Positions 9,558 through 18,390 of a stretch of DNA of 64,000 bases are shown piece after piece (within the stretch, counting starts at the first letter, position 1; every line of letters begins with the position of its first letter). Where the stretch lies: positions 1,302,001 to 1,366,000 of the forward strand of contig NZ_WOTN01000004.1 of assembly GCF_010993745.1 (NCBI RefSeq), read 5' to 3'. Made by a program: the position numbers and the translations under genes. This stretch comes from Fodinicola acaciae. GTDB lineage: Bacteria > Actinomycetota > Actinomycetes > Mycobacteriales > HKI-0501. The notes under the pieces are model-generated. The model had not been told where the DNA came from and did no database searches. It was given only the letters and a program-made list of their open reading frames with translations.

Positions 9558-10412
9558 TTAGCTGGAGACGTCCTTGCCGGCGAAGCGGGCCCAGGCCAGC
9601 GACCCGAAGATCGCGATGTAGACCAGCGCCGACACCACACCGGTCAGCGAGTCCTGCATGGTGATCGGGTCACGCAGGAAGTCGCCGAACGAGAACCACC
9701 AGTGCGTCGGCAGCCACGGCGCCAGGGCCGACAGTTGGGGGATCTGGTCCAGCACCTCGCTGGCCACCGCCAGGCCGGCGGTCGCCGCCATCGCCGCCAC
9801 CGGATAGTCGGTCAGCGTCGAGATGAACATGCCGATCGCGGCCAGCGCCGACATGCACAGGCCCAGATACAGGCAGACGTACAGGATCCGCAGCATGGCC
9901 TCGGACAGCGGTGCGGTCGTGCCGGACAGCATCAGCACCGAGCCGCTCGGAAACAGGACCAGGCCGACGACCGCGCCGACCACGCCGACCAGAAGCGTTG
10001 CGGAAAAACAGAAAATCACCGCCGCCGCATACTTCGTGACCAGCAGGCGTACGCGATTCACCGGTACGGTCAGCAAATAGCGCAAGGTGCCCTGGTTGGC
10101 CTCGCCAGCGACCGCATCGCCGGAGACGACCGCGACCGCCAGCGGCAGGAACAGTGGCGTGATGGCAAAGAGGGCCGCGAGCGACACGAACAGGCCGTTT
10201 TGCGCGATGCTGTTGAAGAAAACCGGTCCCCGGCCGTCTGCGCTGTTGATTTTCACCGCGACGGCGATGAGGATCGGCACCACCGCGAGCACCGCCAGCA
10301 CGGCCTGGTTGCGCCGCCGGCCGTAGACCAACCGCAGCTCCGACAACAACAACCGCGGGCTCACCGGACGCGGTGTCCACTGTGGACGCGCGAGCGTCTC
10401 AGCCGCTGACAT
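9558..10412 (-). CDS. ABC-2 type transporter permease
   Basis: The 284-aa integral membrane protein has about six hydrophobic segments, beginning with RRNQAVLAVLAVVPILIAV and ending VVSALVYIAIFGSLAWARF. This is the layout of ABC-2 permeases that pair with a separate ATPase to export lipids, drugs or peptides. Its start overlaps the end of the ATPase gene by 14 bp, so the two are an operon. The cargo is unknown. Confidence 0.85.
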   Translation of the reverse strand: MSAAETLARPQWTPRPVSPRLLLSELRLVYGRRRNQAVLAVLAVVPILIAVAVKINSADGRGPVFFNSIAQNGLFVSLAALFAITPLFLPLAVAVVSGDAVAGEANQGTLRYLLTVPVNRVRLLVTKYAAAVIFCFSATLLVGVVGAVVGLVLFPSGSVLMLSGTTAPLSEAMLRILYVCLYLGLCMSALAAIGMFISTLTDYPVAAMAATAGLAVASEVLDQIPQLSALAPWLPTHWWFSFGDFLRDPITMQDSLTGVVSALVYIAIFGSLAWARFAGKDVSS

Positions 10413-11388
10413 CGAAACCCTCCCCGGTGAGCGACACGAACACGTCCTCCAGGTCGGCGCTGGTCAGCTGGTAACCGCTCACCGGTACGCCGTCGGACAC
10501 CAGCTGCCGCAGGATGTCCTCGGCCGCGTTTTCGCCTGGTGAGGCGGAAACCTCGCCGTCGGCGACGGTGACCTCGGCGAGTCCGAGCCGTTTCAACGTC
10601 TCCACGGCGTCGGCCGTCGAGGTCGTGCTGACGCGTACGCGCGGCGCTGTCGACGCGCGCAGCTCGGCCAGCGTGCCGTTGGCGACCAGCTTGCCGACGT
10701 GCATGACGCCGACGTGCGTACAGACCTGCTCCACCTCGGACAGCAGGTGCGTCGACAGCAACACGGTCGTGCCGTCGGCGGCCAGCTCGCCGACCAGGTG
10801 GCGGATCTCGCGCGTCCCCTGCGGGTCGAGGCCGTTGGTCGGCTCGTCCAGCACCAGCAGCGAGCGCGGCTGCAGCAGCGCCGCGGCGATGCCGAGGCGC
10901 TGGCGCATGCCGAGTGAGTACGCGCGAAACTTCTTGCGTGCCGCCGCGGTCAGGCCGACCCGCTCCAGCGCGTGGCCGATCCTGGCGCGCGCGGTGGCCG
11001 GGTCGGCCGTACGGTCGGCGCAGTCGATCCGCCGCAGGTTGTCGGTGCCGCTCAGCTGCGGATGAAAGGCCGGGCCCTCCACCAGCGCGCCGACACGTGG
11101 CAACACCGCGCCGGCGTGCTTCGGCATCGCCAGGCCGAGCAGGCTGTGCGAGCCGGAGGTCGGCGCGATCAGGCCGAGCAGCATCCGGATCGTCGTGGTC
11201 TTGCCCGACCCGTTCGGCCCGAGGAAGCCGAAGACGCTGCCGGCCGGTACGGCCAGGTCGAGGTGGTCGACCGCGACCTGGCCGCCGCGAAACCGTTTGG
11301 TCAGTCCGTGCGTACGAATCGCGGTGTCGTCAGCTGGCACCCCGTCAGTCTCCTCGACCGACTGACCGGGCTCGGCCAGCGCGGTCAT
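10399..11388 (-). CDS. ABC transporter ATP-binding protein
   Basis: The 329-aa ATPase has Walker A GPNGSGKTTT, signature YSLGMRQRLGIA, Walker B LLVLDEPTNGLD and the switch histidine in STHLLSEV. A C-terminal domain of about 100 residues (…PVSGYQLTSADLEDVFVSLTGEG) is typical of the CcmA/DrrA-type ATPases that energise ABC-2 exporters. Its start overlaps the end of the LolA-like gene by ATGA, and the permease follows. It is probably the motor of the exporter encoded here. Confidence 0.93.
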   Translation of the reverse strand: MTALAEPGQSVEETDGVPADDTAIRTHGLTKRFRGGQVAVDHLDLAVPAGSVFGFLGPNGSGKTTTIRMLLGLIAPTSGSHSLLGLAMPKHAGAVLPRVGALVEGPAFHPQLSGTDNLRRIDCADRTADPATARARIGHALERVGLTAAARKKFRAYSLGMRQRLGIAAALLQPRSLLVLDEPTNGLDPQGTREIRHLVGELAADGTTVLLSTHLLSEVEQVCTHVGVMHVGKLVANGTLAELRASTAPRVRVSTTSTADAVETLKRLGLAEVTVADGEVSASPGENAAEDILRQLVSDGVPVSGYQLTSADLEDVFVSLTGEGFDVSG

Positions 11389-12566
11389 TTCTGCGCCGCT
11401 GCCGCGTAGAGCAGCTCCGGCTTCACCGCACCGACCAGCACGCGGCCGTCATCGGTGATCAGCGCGCTGAACAGCGACGACGAGAGCAGCCGGCCGCTGC
11501 CCCAGCTGCCGGAGACCTTCGGCAACGAGTTGAGAATGCCCTGTACGCTCTGCTGGCCCTCTCGCCGGTCACCCTGCGCCGGCTGGCCACTCAGCGCACC
11601 GGCCGGCAGTTTCGCGACCACGACAGAGGTCCAGCCGGTGCCGACGACGTTCGGCCGCTCGTTGGCCGGCAGCGACTGGATCTTCTTCTTCGGATCCGGC
11701 AGCTGCTTCTTCGGGGTGTTCTGCTGGTTGACCTTGGTGCCGGGCGGCGGCGTGAAGGTGAAGTTGTCCGCCGACGGCGCGGAGAAGTTGACCTGGCTGA
11801 AGCCGACCTTGATCGCCGGCTTGCCGGCGCCGGCCGCGAACACCTCGACCTGCAGCGGCAGCTTGGTGGCGCCGTCGATGGCGACCCGCACCTGGCCGAC
11901 CAGCGATCGGTTGTCCTTCGGCTGGATCAGCAGCTCGTACGCCGGACGGCCGGCGACCGTCGAGCTGCCGGTGGTGGTGACCGTGGTGGTGGGGCCGATG
12001 GCCTTGAGCAGGTCGGCGGCGATCTCCTGCGGCGTCGCGTTGGCGAGCGGATGCTCCTTACCCGGCGACGGCGTGCCGGACGTACGCTTCCGCTCCGGCA
12101 ACGTCGTGTGCGTCGCGGAGTGGTCGCTGCTCGACCAGACCCACAGGTCGTGGCTGTTCAGGATGACGTCCGACTCGCCGAGCTGGCCGAGCAGCGCGAT
12201 CCGCGCCTTGTCCGGACCGGCGTACCAGACCCGCAGCGTGTGGCTGCCGGACACCATCGACGACAGCGACGAGCTGCCGCCGGTCGGGGCGCCGGTGCCG
12301 GTCAGCCCCGGCAGCTCGGGCAGACCCAGGTCGGAGGTCTGTACGACGGTGCCGGACAGGCCGTTGACCTTCGCGGTCTGGACGGCGGCGAGCAGTTGCT
12401 GCGCGGTCATCGGCGGCAGTGTCGGCGCCGGGTCGGCGTTGAGCACCGCACCGGACGCCGGCACGGCGATCGCGACGGCCGCAATGCCGGCCGGGACTCC
12501 CCAGCGGAGCATTCTGTTGCGACGGTTATGGGTTGGCGCCTGCGTCTCATCTGGATGTGCTGACAT
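11385..12566 (-). CDS. Membrane-anchored LolA-like lipid-binding protein
   Basis: The 393-aa protein has an N-terminal signal-anchor (about residues 26-48, LRWGVPAGIAAVAIAVPASGAVL) and an extracytoplasmic domain opening MTAQQLLAAVQTAKVNGLSGTVVQTSDLG and continuing ...VWYAGPDKARIALLGQLGESDVILNSHDLWVW, which matches the curved-sheet LolA/DUF2092-like lipid carriers of Gram-positive bacteria. The ATG was chosen because an AAGGAGG site lies 7 nt upstream. It heads an operon with the ABC ATPase and permease, suggesting a substrate carrier for that exporter, and is divergent from a two-component system that may regulate it. Confidence 0.75.
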   Translation of the reverse strand: MSAHPDETQAPTHNRRNRMLRWGVPAGIAAVAIAVPASGAVLNADPAPTLPPMTAQQLLAAVQTAKVNGLSGTVVQTSDLGLPELPGLTGTGAPTGGSSSLSSMVSGSHTLRVWYAGPDKARIALLGQLGESDVILNSHDLWVWSSSDHSATHTTLPERKRTSGTPSPGKEHPLANATPQEIAADLLKAIGPTTTVTTTGSSTVAGRPAYELLIQPKDNRSLVGQVRVAIDGATKLPLQVEVFAAGAGKPAIKVGFSQVNFSAPSADNFTFTPPPGTKVNQQNTPKKQLPDPKKKIQSLPANERPNVVGTGWTSVVVAKLPAGALSGQPAQGDRREGQQSVQGILNSLPKVSGSWGSGRLLSSSLFSALITDDGRVLVGAVKPELLYAAAAQK

Positions 12567-12663
12567 GCCGAAACCTCCTTGGCTTTCCCTCAGCTCATTC
12601 ACATAGTCGCCAAGGCATGCTGTGAGCAGACTGAGTAAGGCATTGATGGGAAAGGCGCGTGAC

Positions 12664-13341
12664 ATGCGGTTATTGCTGGTCGACGACGAGGTGCGCTTCG
12701 CGCGTGCCTTGGCGGCCGGGCTGGTCGACGACGGGTTCGTGGTCGACCTCGCGCACGACGGGAACACCGGCCTGGCGATGGCCCGCAACGGGTCGTACGA
12801 CGTGGTGGTCCTGGACATCATGCTGCCCGGCCTGTCCGGCTATCGGATCGTCCAGGCGCTGCGCGCCGACCGTAACTGGGTCCCCGTCCTGATGCTGTCG
12901 GCCAAGGACGGCGAGTACGACCAGGCCGACGGCCTGGACGTCGGCGCCGACGACTATCTGGTCAAGCCGTTCTCGTACGTGGTGCTGTTGGCGCGGTTGC
13001 GCGCGTTGCTGCGCCGAGGCGTACGCGCGCGACCGGTGAAGCTGAGCGTCGGCGACCTCACCTTGGATCCGGCAACCCGGCAGACGATGCGCGGCGACCA
13101 GGGGATCGACCTCACCGCGCGGGAGTTCGCGCTGCTGGAATACCTGATGCGCCGGCCGGGTGAGGTGGTGTCCAAGACCGAGTTGCTCGACCATGTGTGG
13201 GATGCGGCCGCCGACACCGATCCGAACGTCGTGGAGGTCTACGTCGGCTATCTGCGCCGCAAGATCGACGCACCGTTTGGCAGACAGACCTTGAGCACCG
13301 TACGCGGCGCCGGTTACCGGGTCGTCGACGACCGTGGCTAA
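12664..13341 (+). CDS. OmpR-family response regulator
   Basis: The 225-aa regulator has a receiver domain with acidic pocket VDDE (residues 6-9), phospho-acceptor Asp51 in VVLDIMLPG, and the conserved Lys in DYLVKPF. Residues about 125-222 are an OmpR/PhoB winged helix (LTAREFALLEYL...EVYVGYLRRKID...VRGAGYR). The ATG at 12664 gives the usual MRLLLVDDE start; in-frame codons from 12622 fall in the divergent promoter region. The kinase gene overlaps its end by 8 bp. The divergent exporter operon is the obvious candidate target. Confidence 0.93.
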   Translation: MRLLLVDDEVRFARALAAGLVDDGFVVDLAHDGNTGLAMARNGSYDVVVLDIMLPGLSGYRIVQALRADRNWVPVLMLSAKDGEYDQADGLDVGADDYLVKPFSYVVLLARLRALLRRGVRARPVKLSVGDLTLDPATRQTMRGDQGIDLTAREFALLEYLMRRPGEVVSKTELLDHVWDAAADTDPNVVEVYVGYLRRKIDAPFGRQTLSTVRGAGYRVVDDRG

Positions 13342-14686
13342 CAAGGCGTACCGGTGGATCTGGCGGCTCAGCCTGCGCGCGCGGCTGACGCTGCTGGCGA
13401 CCGCTGTGCTCGCCATCGGCCTCGGCGCCGGCGGCACGCTGCTGGTCGGCACGGTCAGCGCGTCCCTGTATTCGAGCGTCGACACCGGCGTCACGCAGAC
13501 CAGCGACAACATCGTCGCGCTGGTCAAGGCCAACCAGCTGCCGGTCGTGTTGCCGGCGGCGCCGTCGCAGTACGTCCAGGTGGTCAACGCTCGCGGCCAG
13601 GTGCTCGCCAACTCGACCACCGCTGACGCGATCGTCTCACTGTTGCCGGCCTCCAAGCTGGCCGCGGCGGCCGCCGAAGGCAAGCGGCTGAGCGTGGAGG
13701 AACACGAGCCGGGTCGCGACGGTCCGATGTGGGTGCAGGTGACCGCGGTCGGTTCCGGCGACGACCTGCGATACGTGATCGTCGCCGCGAGCATCAAGGA
13801 CGCGATCGACGGCGGCAAGGTGGTGCGCAGCTCGGTCGGCATCGGCTTCCCGATCCTGCTGCTCGTACTCGCCGGACTCAGCTGGATGGTGGTCGGCGCG
13901 ACGCTGCGGCCGGTCGAGTCGCTGCGCCGCGGCGCCGCCGAGATCACCGGCTCAGGTGGTGCGCGGCGGCTGCCGGTGCCGGACGCGCACGACGAGGTGC
14001 AGCGGCTCGCCGTGACGCTCAACGACATGCTGTCGCGGCTCGAGGCGGCACGCGACCGCCAACGCGCTTTCGTCGCAGACGCCGCTCATGAGCTTCGGAG
14101 CCCGCTCGCCAGCCTGCGTACGCAGCTGGAGATCGCCGCCCGGCGGTCGCCGGAGCTGAGCACCGAGGATCTGCTCGCCGAGATCGACCGGCTGTCCCGG
14201 CTGGTCGACGACCTGCTGCTGCTCGCGCGGATGGACGCCGGCATGGTCGCGCCGCCGCGTTCGGAGAAGGTCGACCTGGCCGAGGTGGCGCGGGGGATGG
14301 CCAAGCGCCACGACGGCGTCGCGGTGACCGCGCCGGACGACCTGCCGCTGGTCACCGGCGACCGTGACCAGCTCTCGCGCGTGGTGGCCAACCTGCTCGA
14401 CAACGCCGTCCGGCACGCGCGTACGTCCGTCGGCGTCGCGGTGACCGCGGACGACCGCGAGGTGGTCGTGCGCGTGAGGGACGACGGTCCCGGCATTCCG
14501 GCCGGCGATCGCGACCGGGTCTTCGAGCGGTTCACGCGGCTCGACGACGCGCGCGCTCGTGACGACGGAGGCGTGGGGCTGGGGTTGGCGATCGTGGCAG
14601 ACCTCGTACGCGCTCATGGCGGCACGGTGACGCTGGACGACGGCTCGCCCGGCCTGGTCGCGACCGTACGCCTGCCCGCTGCCTAG
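13334..14686 (+). CDS. Sensor histidine kinase
   Basis: The 450-aa kinase has two membrane helices (about residues 18-40 and 168-190) flanking an extracytoplasmic sensor of about 125 residues, then HAMP, HisKA with phospho-accepting His252 in DAAHELRSPLAS, and HATPase_c with NLLDNAVRHA (N box), DDGPGIP and GVGLGLAIV (G boxes). The GTG start overlaps the regulator stop by 8 bp, so expression is coupled. The sensor domain has no recognised ligand family. Confidence 0.93.
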   Translation: MANKAYRWIWRLSLRARLTLLATAVLAIGLGAGGTLLVGTVSASLYSSVDTGVTQTSDNIVALVKANQLPVVLPAAPSQYVQVVNARGQVLANSTTADAIVSLLPASKLAAAAAEGKRLSVEEHEPGRDGPMWVQVTAVGSGDDLRYVIVAASIKDAIDGGKVVRSSVGIGFPILLLVLAGLSWMVVGATLRPVESLRRGAAEITGSGGARRLPVPDAHDEVQRLAVTLNDMLSRLEAARDRQRAFVADAAHELRSPLASLRTQLEIAARRSPELSTEDLLAEIDRLSRLVDDLLLLARMDAGMVAPPRSEKVDLAEVARGMAKRHDGVAVTAPDDLPLVTGDRDQLSRVVANLLDNAVRHARTSVGVAVTADDREVVVRVRDDGPGIPAGDRDRVFERFTRLDDARARDDGGVGLGLAIVADLVRAHGGTVTLDDGSPGLVATVRLPAA

Positions 14687-15048
14687 TGGGTGCTGCTGCC
14701 GCAACCGCTGCAGCTGCTGCCACATCCGCCACAACCGCTGTCATGTCCTCCGTCGCTGTGTCCTGCGTCGCTGTGGCCACTGTCGTGATGTCCAGCGCCG
14801 TGGTGTCCACCGCTGTGGCCGTCGCCGTGGTAGCCGCAGGTGTAGGCGCAGCTGCTGCTCGCGGTGAAGGTGCCACCTAAGCCGGCCGTACGACGACCCG
14901 GATAGTCGCGGTTGACGGCGAAGATGCTGACCGCGATCGCGACGATGGCCAGGACCACGCCGCCGCAGCACAACGTGCAGCACAAGCCGCCGACCAGGTT
15001 GTCGATGCGAGGGGTGGCGAAACACGGTCCGAGCAGGCTGGCGCGCAT
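14683..15048 (-). CDS. Small membrane protein with His/Gly/Ser/Cys-rich tail
   Basis: The 121-aa protein has an N-terminal Cys-containing stretch, one transmembrane helix (about residues 21-45, GGLCCTLCCGGVVLAIVAIAVSIFAV shortened here to its hydrophobic core) and a tail made of HxxGHxDxGHSD-type units ending CGGCGSSCSGCGSSTH. I recognise no family. The tail could bind metal (nine His and many Cys) or be a flexible surface polymer. Two further genes with the same plan follow within 1.5 kb. It is convergent with the histidine kinase and overlaps its end by 4 bp. Confidence 0.6.
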   Translation of the reverse strand: MRASLLGPCFATPRIDNLVGGLCCTLCCGGVVLAIVAIAVSIFAVNRDYPGRRTAGLGGTFTASSSCAYTCGYHGDGHSGGHHGAGHHDSGHSDAGHSDGGHDSGCGGCGSSCSGCGSSTH

Positions 15049-15108
15049 GGACCCTCCCCGTCTCCGGTGCCTCGACGGTAGGGCACCGACGCCACCGAGT
15101 GTGAGGCC

Positions 15109-15519
15109 TTAGTAGCTGCTCGAACTGCTGCCGCTGTCGAAGCCGCCGCCTCCGCCGCTGTCGAAGCTCGGGCTGGAGCCGCTGTCGACGCTCGAGCTGC
15201 TGCCGCTGTCGAAGCTCGGTGTGGAGCCGCCGCTGTCGTGGCCGCCGCTGTGGTGATGCCCGCCGGTGTCGTGGTGGCCATGGTGCTGGCTGCCGCCGTC
15301 GTCGTACGGCCCGGTGCTGTCGTACGGCGACGTGTTCACGTATTGGTCGCCAGCGGCGTTGATCGGATAGTCGATCCCGGCCGGCGGCACACCGAGGCCG
15401 CCACCGCCGCGGCGGCGGCCCCGTGACCCTCGGATGCCGGCCACGATCGCGGCCGAGACGAACGTACCGAGAAGCGCACAGGCGATCGTGAAGACGACGA
15501 TCACAATCTGGGTCGACAC
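15109..15519 (-). CDS. Small membrane protein with His/Ser/Gly/Asp-rich tail
   Basis: The 136-aa protein starts with a transmembrane helix (about residues 4-27, IVIVVFTIACALLGTFVSAA), a basic turn RGSRGRRRGG, a Gly/Pro/Tyr linker, then a low-complexity tail of HHGHHD and repeated FDSGSSSS-like units. It lies 60 bp upstream of the previous gene on the same strand and shares its architecture. The tail has no cysteine, unlike its two relatives. Function is unknown; the shared design suggests divergent paralogs or a common role such as metal binding at the membrane surface. Confidence 0.6.
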   Translation of the reverse strand: MSTQIVIVVFTIACALLGTFVSAAIVAGIRGSRGRRRGGGGLGVPPAGIDYPINAAGDQYVNTSPYDSTGPYDDGGSQHHGHHDTGGHHHSGGHDSGGSTPSFDSGSSSSVDSGSSPSFDSGGGGGFDSGSSSSSY

Positions 15520-16214
15520 GCTGGCCCCCTATCCCCGTAGGCCGTTCATGATGCCGACGGTAGTGCGCCACGGCAACAACGTCTGCACGCATGGCCACCA
15601 TGCGTGCGTCCAACTTGAGTTTTAACTCTGGTTAGTACATGTAGCGCTAAATGTCTGTCTTGCGAGGTTTATCGAAGGCGTGAATGTCGAGTTACTGGCG
15701 CTAGACGCAAGAAAAACGGCTTTCACGTCTGCGTGCCTGCCAGCACCTGTGGTGGGTGTGACTGCCGAGGCCAGTAATGCTGTTGTGACCGCTCGCCGGG
15801 CCGGGGTCAATGTCGAGGCGTGCTAATTGCCCGGTTTGATGTCTTGTTAACCAAGTATTACCCGGTCAGGCCATCTCACCCGCAGCGGTTGGCAACAGCA
15901 GTCACACCAGCACCGCCCTAGCCGCCGCTGGATGTTCACAGACACTCCTTCGCGCGCCTAACCGGACCAACCCAAGCAACTCACCCCCGCCCGGGTCCGA
16001 CGCGCGTTTGGCTACCTCCGACCGAAAATCACTCTCCCCGCCAGCGCCCCAAAACCACCGACCAGGCCGCCCACCAGGATCACCCCACACCCGACGCGCC
16101 CCACGACACACCCACTCAAGAACCGCAAAACAGACACAGCCCCAAAGCCCGCCAGAGCCAAACAGGTTGAAACTCAAGTCCAACGAGCGCATGGCCACCA
16201 TGCGTGCATCGGGG
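15520..16214. other. 695-bp stretch with no supported gene, carrying two direct GCATGG-repeat arms
   Basis: Single arms GCATGGCCACCATGC lie at 15589-15603 and 16189-16203 in the same orientation. The 585 bp between them are visibly richer in A and T than the flanks at the left end (tttaactctggttagtac) and C/A-rich at the right. Short open frames on both strands here have no start signal, domain or plausible composition. The first 60 bp should contain the promoter of the minus-strand gene ending at 15519. I see no RNA gene. Confidence 0.6.
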
Positions 16215-16466
16215 CTACGAGCTGCTGCTTCCACATGAGCTGCCACCGCCGCAGGAGCTGCCGCTGCCGCACGAGCTGCTGCTGCCGCAGGAGCTGCCGC
16301 CGGAGTCGCCGCACGAGCTGCCGGTGTCCGAGCCGCCGCCGGGATAGCTTCGGCGGCCACGCCGGCTGCCGCCTGGCAGCCGCCGGATGGCCACCATCAC
16401 CACGATCGCGAACAGTACGGCCAGGCCGAGGCAGACCGCGCTGGTACAGAAGGTGGACGCGTCCAT
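16215..16466 (-). CDS. Small membrane protein with Ser/Gly/Cys tail
   Basis: The 83-aa protein has one N-terminal transmembrane helix (about residues 8-28, SAVCLGLAVLFAIVVMVAI), a basic stretch RRLPGGSRRGRR, and a C-terminal half of SSCGSGSSCGG-type repeats. It repeats the plan of the two genes about 1 kb downstream, with Cys replacing most His. Its stop codon is 11 bp from a GCATGG-repeat arm. The start at MDASTF was preferred to an upstream ATG that gives a basic, unlikely N-terminus. Function is unknown. Confidence 0.5.
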   Translation of the reverse strand: MDASTFCTSAVCLGLAVLFAIVVMVAIRRLPGGSRRGRRSYPGGGSDTGSSCGDSGGSSCGSSSSCGSGSSCGGGSSCGSSSS

Positions 16467-16618
16467 CCGGCGACCGTAGAACGCCACGTCAACGCGGCCA
16501 AAAACACGATTTCCCGATCGGGCACGGCCGGGTGTGACCGCCAGCACGCGCGCCGACCGGAGAGCATCGCGCATACTGGCGGCTGACCGGTACCAGAGCG
16601 AACGGACTGGATCACGCT

Positions 16619-17524
16619 ATGACCGCACCACCTCCTGACCGGGACCACCTGCGGATCGGCATCGTCGGCGCCGGCCGGGTCGGTGCCGCGCTCGGCGCGG
16701 CGCTCATCCGGGTCGGTCACACCGTGGTCGCCGCGTCCGGCGTCTCCGACGCGTCGCGGCAACGCGCCGAGCGGTTCCTGCCCGGCGTGCCGCTGTTGCC
16801 GGTGCCGGAGGTCGTCGCCGACGTCGACCTCGCGCTGCTGACCGTGCCCGATGACGCACTGCCCGCCCTGGTCAGCGGCCTGGCCGAGACCGGCGGCTGG
16901 CAGCCCGGCCGGCTGGTCGCGCACACGTCCGGAGCGCACGGCCTCGGCGTACTCGCGCCGGCGACCCGCGCCGGCGCGCTGCCGATGGCGCTGCATCCGG
17001 CGATGACCTTCGTCGGCCGGCCGGAGGACGTCGACAAGATCGACGGCGTCGCCTTCGGCGTGACCGCGCCGGAGCCGGTGTTGCCGGTGGCCGAGGCGCT
17101 GGTCATGGAGATCGGCGGTGAGCCGGTCCTGGTCGCCGACCAGATGCGGCCGCTCTATCACGCGGCGCTGTCCACCGGCGCCAACCACCTGGTCACGCTG
17201 GTCGCCGAGGCGGCCGACCTGCTCCGTCAGGCCGGCGTCGACCAGCCCGACCGGCTGCTCGGACCACTGCTCGGCGCCGCGCTGGACAACGGCCTGCGGC
17301 TCGGCGACGCCGGCCTGACCGGGCCGGTGTCGCGCGGTGACGCCGAGACCGTACGCGCACACCTCGACACGCTCGCGCGGCACGCGCCGGACACGCTGGC
17401 CGCGTACGTGGCGATGGCGCGGCGCACGGCCGACCGCGCGATCGCGTCCGGCCGGCTCGCTCCGGAGGACGCCGAGCCGTTGCTCGACGTGCTGTCGGCG
17501 CGGTCCAACGGAGCGCGCGCGTGA
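16619..17524 (+). CDS. Rossmann-fold DUF2520 protein (Rv3603c-like)
   Basis: The 301-aa protein begins with an NAD(P)-binding fingerprint [17 protein letters not shown] (about residues 12-29) and has a C-terminal all-helical domain of the DUF2520 type, the architecture of ketopantoate-reductase and hydroxyacid-dehydrogenase relatives. It overlaps panC by GTGA. In M. tuberculosis the equivalent gene also precedes panC, so a role next to pantoate supply is plausible but unproven. Confidence 0.85.
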   Translation: MTAPPPDRDHLRIGIVGAGRVGAALGAALIRVGHTVVAASGVSDASRQRAERFLPGVPLLPVPEVVADVDLALLTVPDDALPALVSGLAETGGWQPGRLVAHTSGAHGLGVLAPATRAGALPMALHPAMTFVGRPEDVDKIDGVAFGVTAPEPVLPVAEALVMEIGGEPVLVADQMRPLYHAALSTGANHLVTLVAEAADLLRQAGVDQPDRLLGPLLGAALDNGLRLGDAGLTGPVSRGDAETVRAHLDTLARHAPDTLAAYVAMARRTADRAIASGRLAPEDAEPLLDVLSARSNGARA

Positions 17525-18390
17525 TCGGCGCGCCGGAGATCCGCCCGCGCACACCGGAGGTCGTACGCGACCGGGACGCGCTTTCGGCGATCCGCGACCG
17601 GATGCCGGGACCGGTCGCCGTCGTCATGACGATGGGGGCTTTGCACGACGGCCACGCGGCCTTGCTGCGGCAGGCGCGGGCCCGCGCCGCCTCGGTCATC
17701 GCGACGATTTTCGTCAATCCACTGCAGTTCGGGCCGGCCGAGGACCTCGGCCGCTATCCGCGTACGCTGCCGGCCGACCTCGACGTGTGCGCGCGCGAGC
17801 AGGTCGACCTGGTGTTCGCGCCGACGGTCGAGGCGATGTATCCGACCGGGCAACCGGAGGTGCGCGTACAACCCGGTCCGCGCGGCGAGATCCTGGAAGG
17901 CGCTTTTCGGCCCGGATTCTTCAGCGGCGTCCTGACGGTCGTGTCCAAGCTGCTGCACCTGACGCGGCCCGACGTCACGTTTTTCGGCGAGAAGGACTAT
18001 CAACAGCTGATGATGGTCCGGCAGATGGTCACCGATCTGAGCATGGACGTCGAAGTGGTCGGCGTGCCGATCGTCCGCGAGCCGGACGGTTTGGCTCTGT
18101 CGAGCCGAAACGCGTACCTTTCCGCGGACGAAAGAAAAGTCGCGCTGGCGTTGTCGGCGGCGCTGAAAGCCGGCGTACGCGCCGGATCCGCCGGTGGCGA
18201 CGCGGTCCTGGCAGCCGCGCGGAAGGTGTTGGCCGACGTGTCCACTGTGGACGTCGACTACTGCGAGCTGACCGATCCGGCACTCGGACCGCCGCCGCAG
18301 TCCGGGCCGGCAAGGCTTCTGATCGCCGCGAAAGTCGGCTCGACCAGGCTGATCGACAACATGGCCGTGACGCTCGGTCCGGAGCGTTAG
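17521..18390 (+). CDS. panC: Pantothenate synthetase
   Basis: PanC (289 aa) condenses pantoate and beta-alanine using [17 protein letters not shown] (about residues 36-49) carries the HIGH-like signature; [28 protein letters not shown] and LSSRNAYL are the other conserved active-site stretches. The GTG start overlaps the preceding stop, and the coaX start abuts its stop with no gap. panD, which usually lies between panC and coaX in actinobacteria, is missing here. Confidence 0.96.
   Translation: MIGAPEIRPRTPEVVRDRDALSAIRDRMPGPVAVVMTMGALHDGHAALLRQARARAASVIATIFVNPLQFGPAEDLGRYPRTLPADLDVCAREQVDLVFAPTVEAMYPTGQPEVRVQPGPRGEILEGAFRPGFFSGVLTVVSKLLHLTRPDVTFFGEKDYQQLMMVRQMVTDLSMDVEVVGVPIVREPDGLALSSRNAYLSADERKVALALSAALKAGVRAGSAGGDAVLAAARKVLADVSTVDVDYCELTDPALGPPPQSGPARLLIAAKVGSTRLIDNMAVTLGPER

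Noticed and set aside
12567-12663. CTCAG...TTCACA / TGTGAG...CTGAG as a response-regulator operator
   Set aside because: The match is imperfect and of uneven spacing; I could not separate it from chance in this divergent promoter.
15902-16360. Minus-strand frame continuing past the small membrane protein into the A/T-richer stretch
   Set aside because: It conflicts with the Gly/Ser/Cys gene in another frame, and its C-terminal half has no start signal or recognisable domain.
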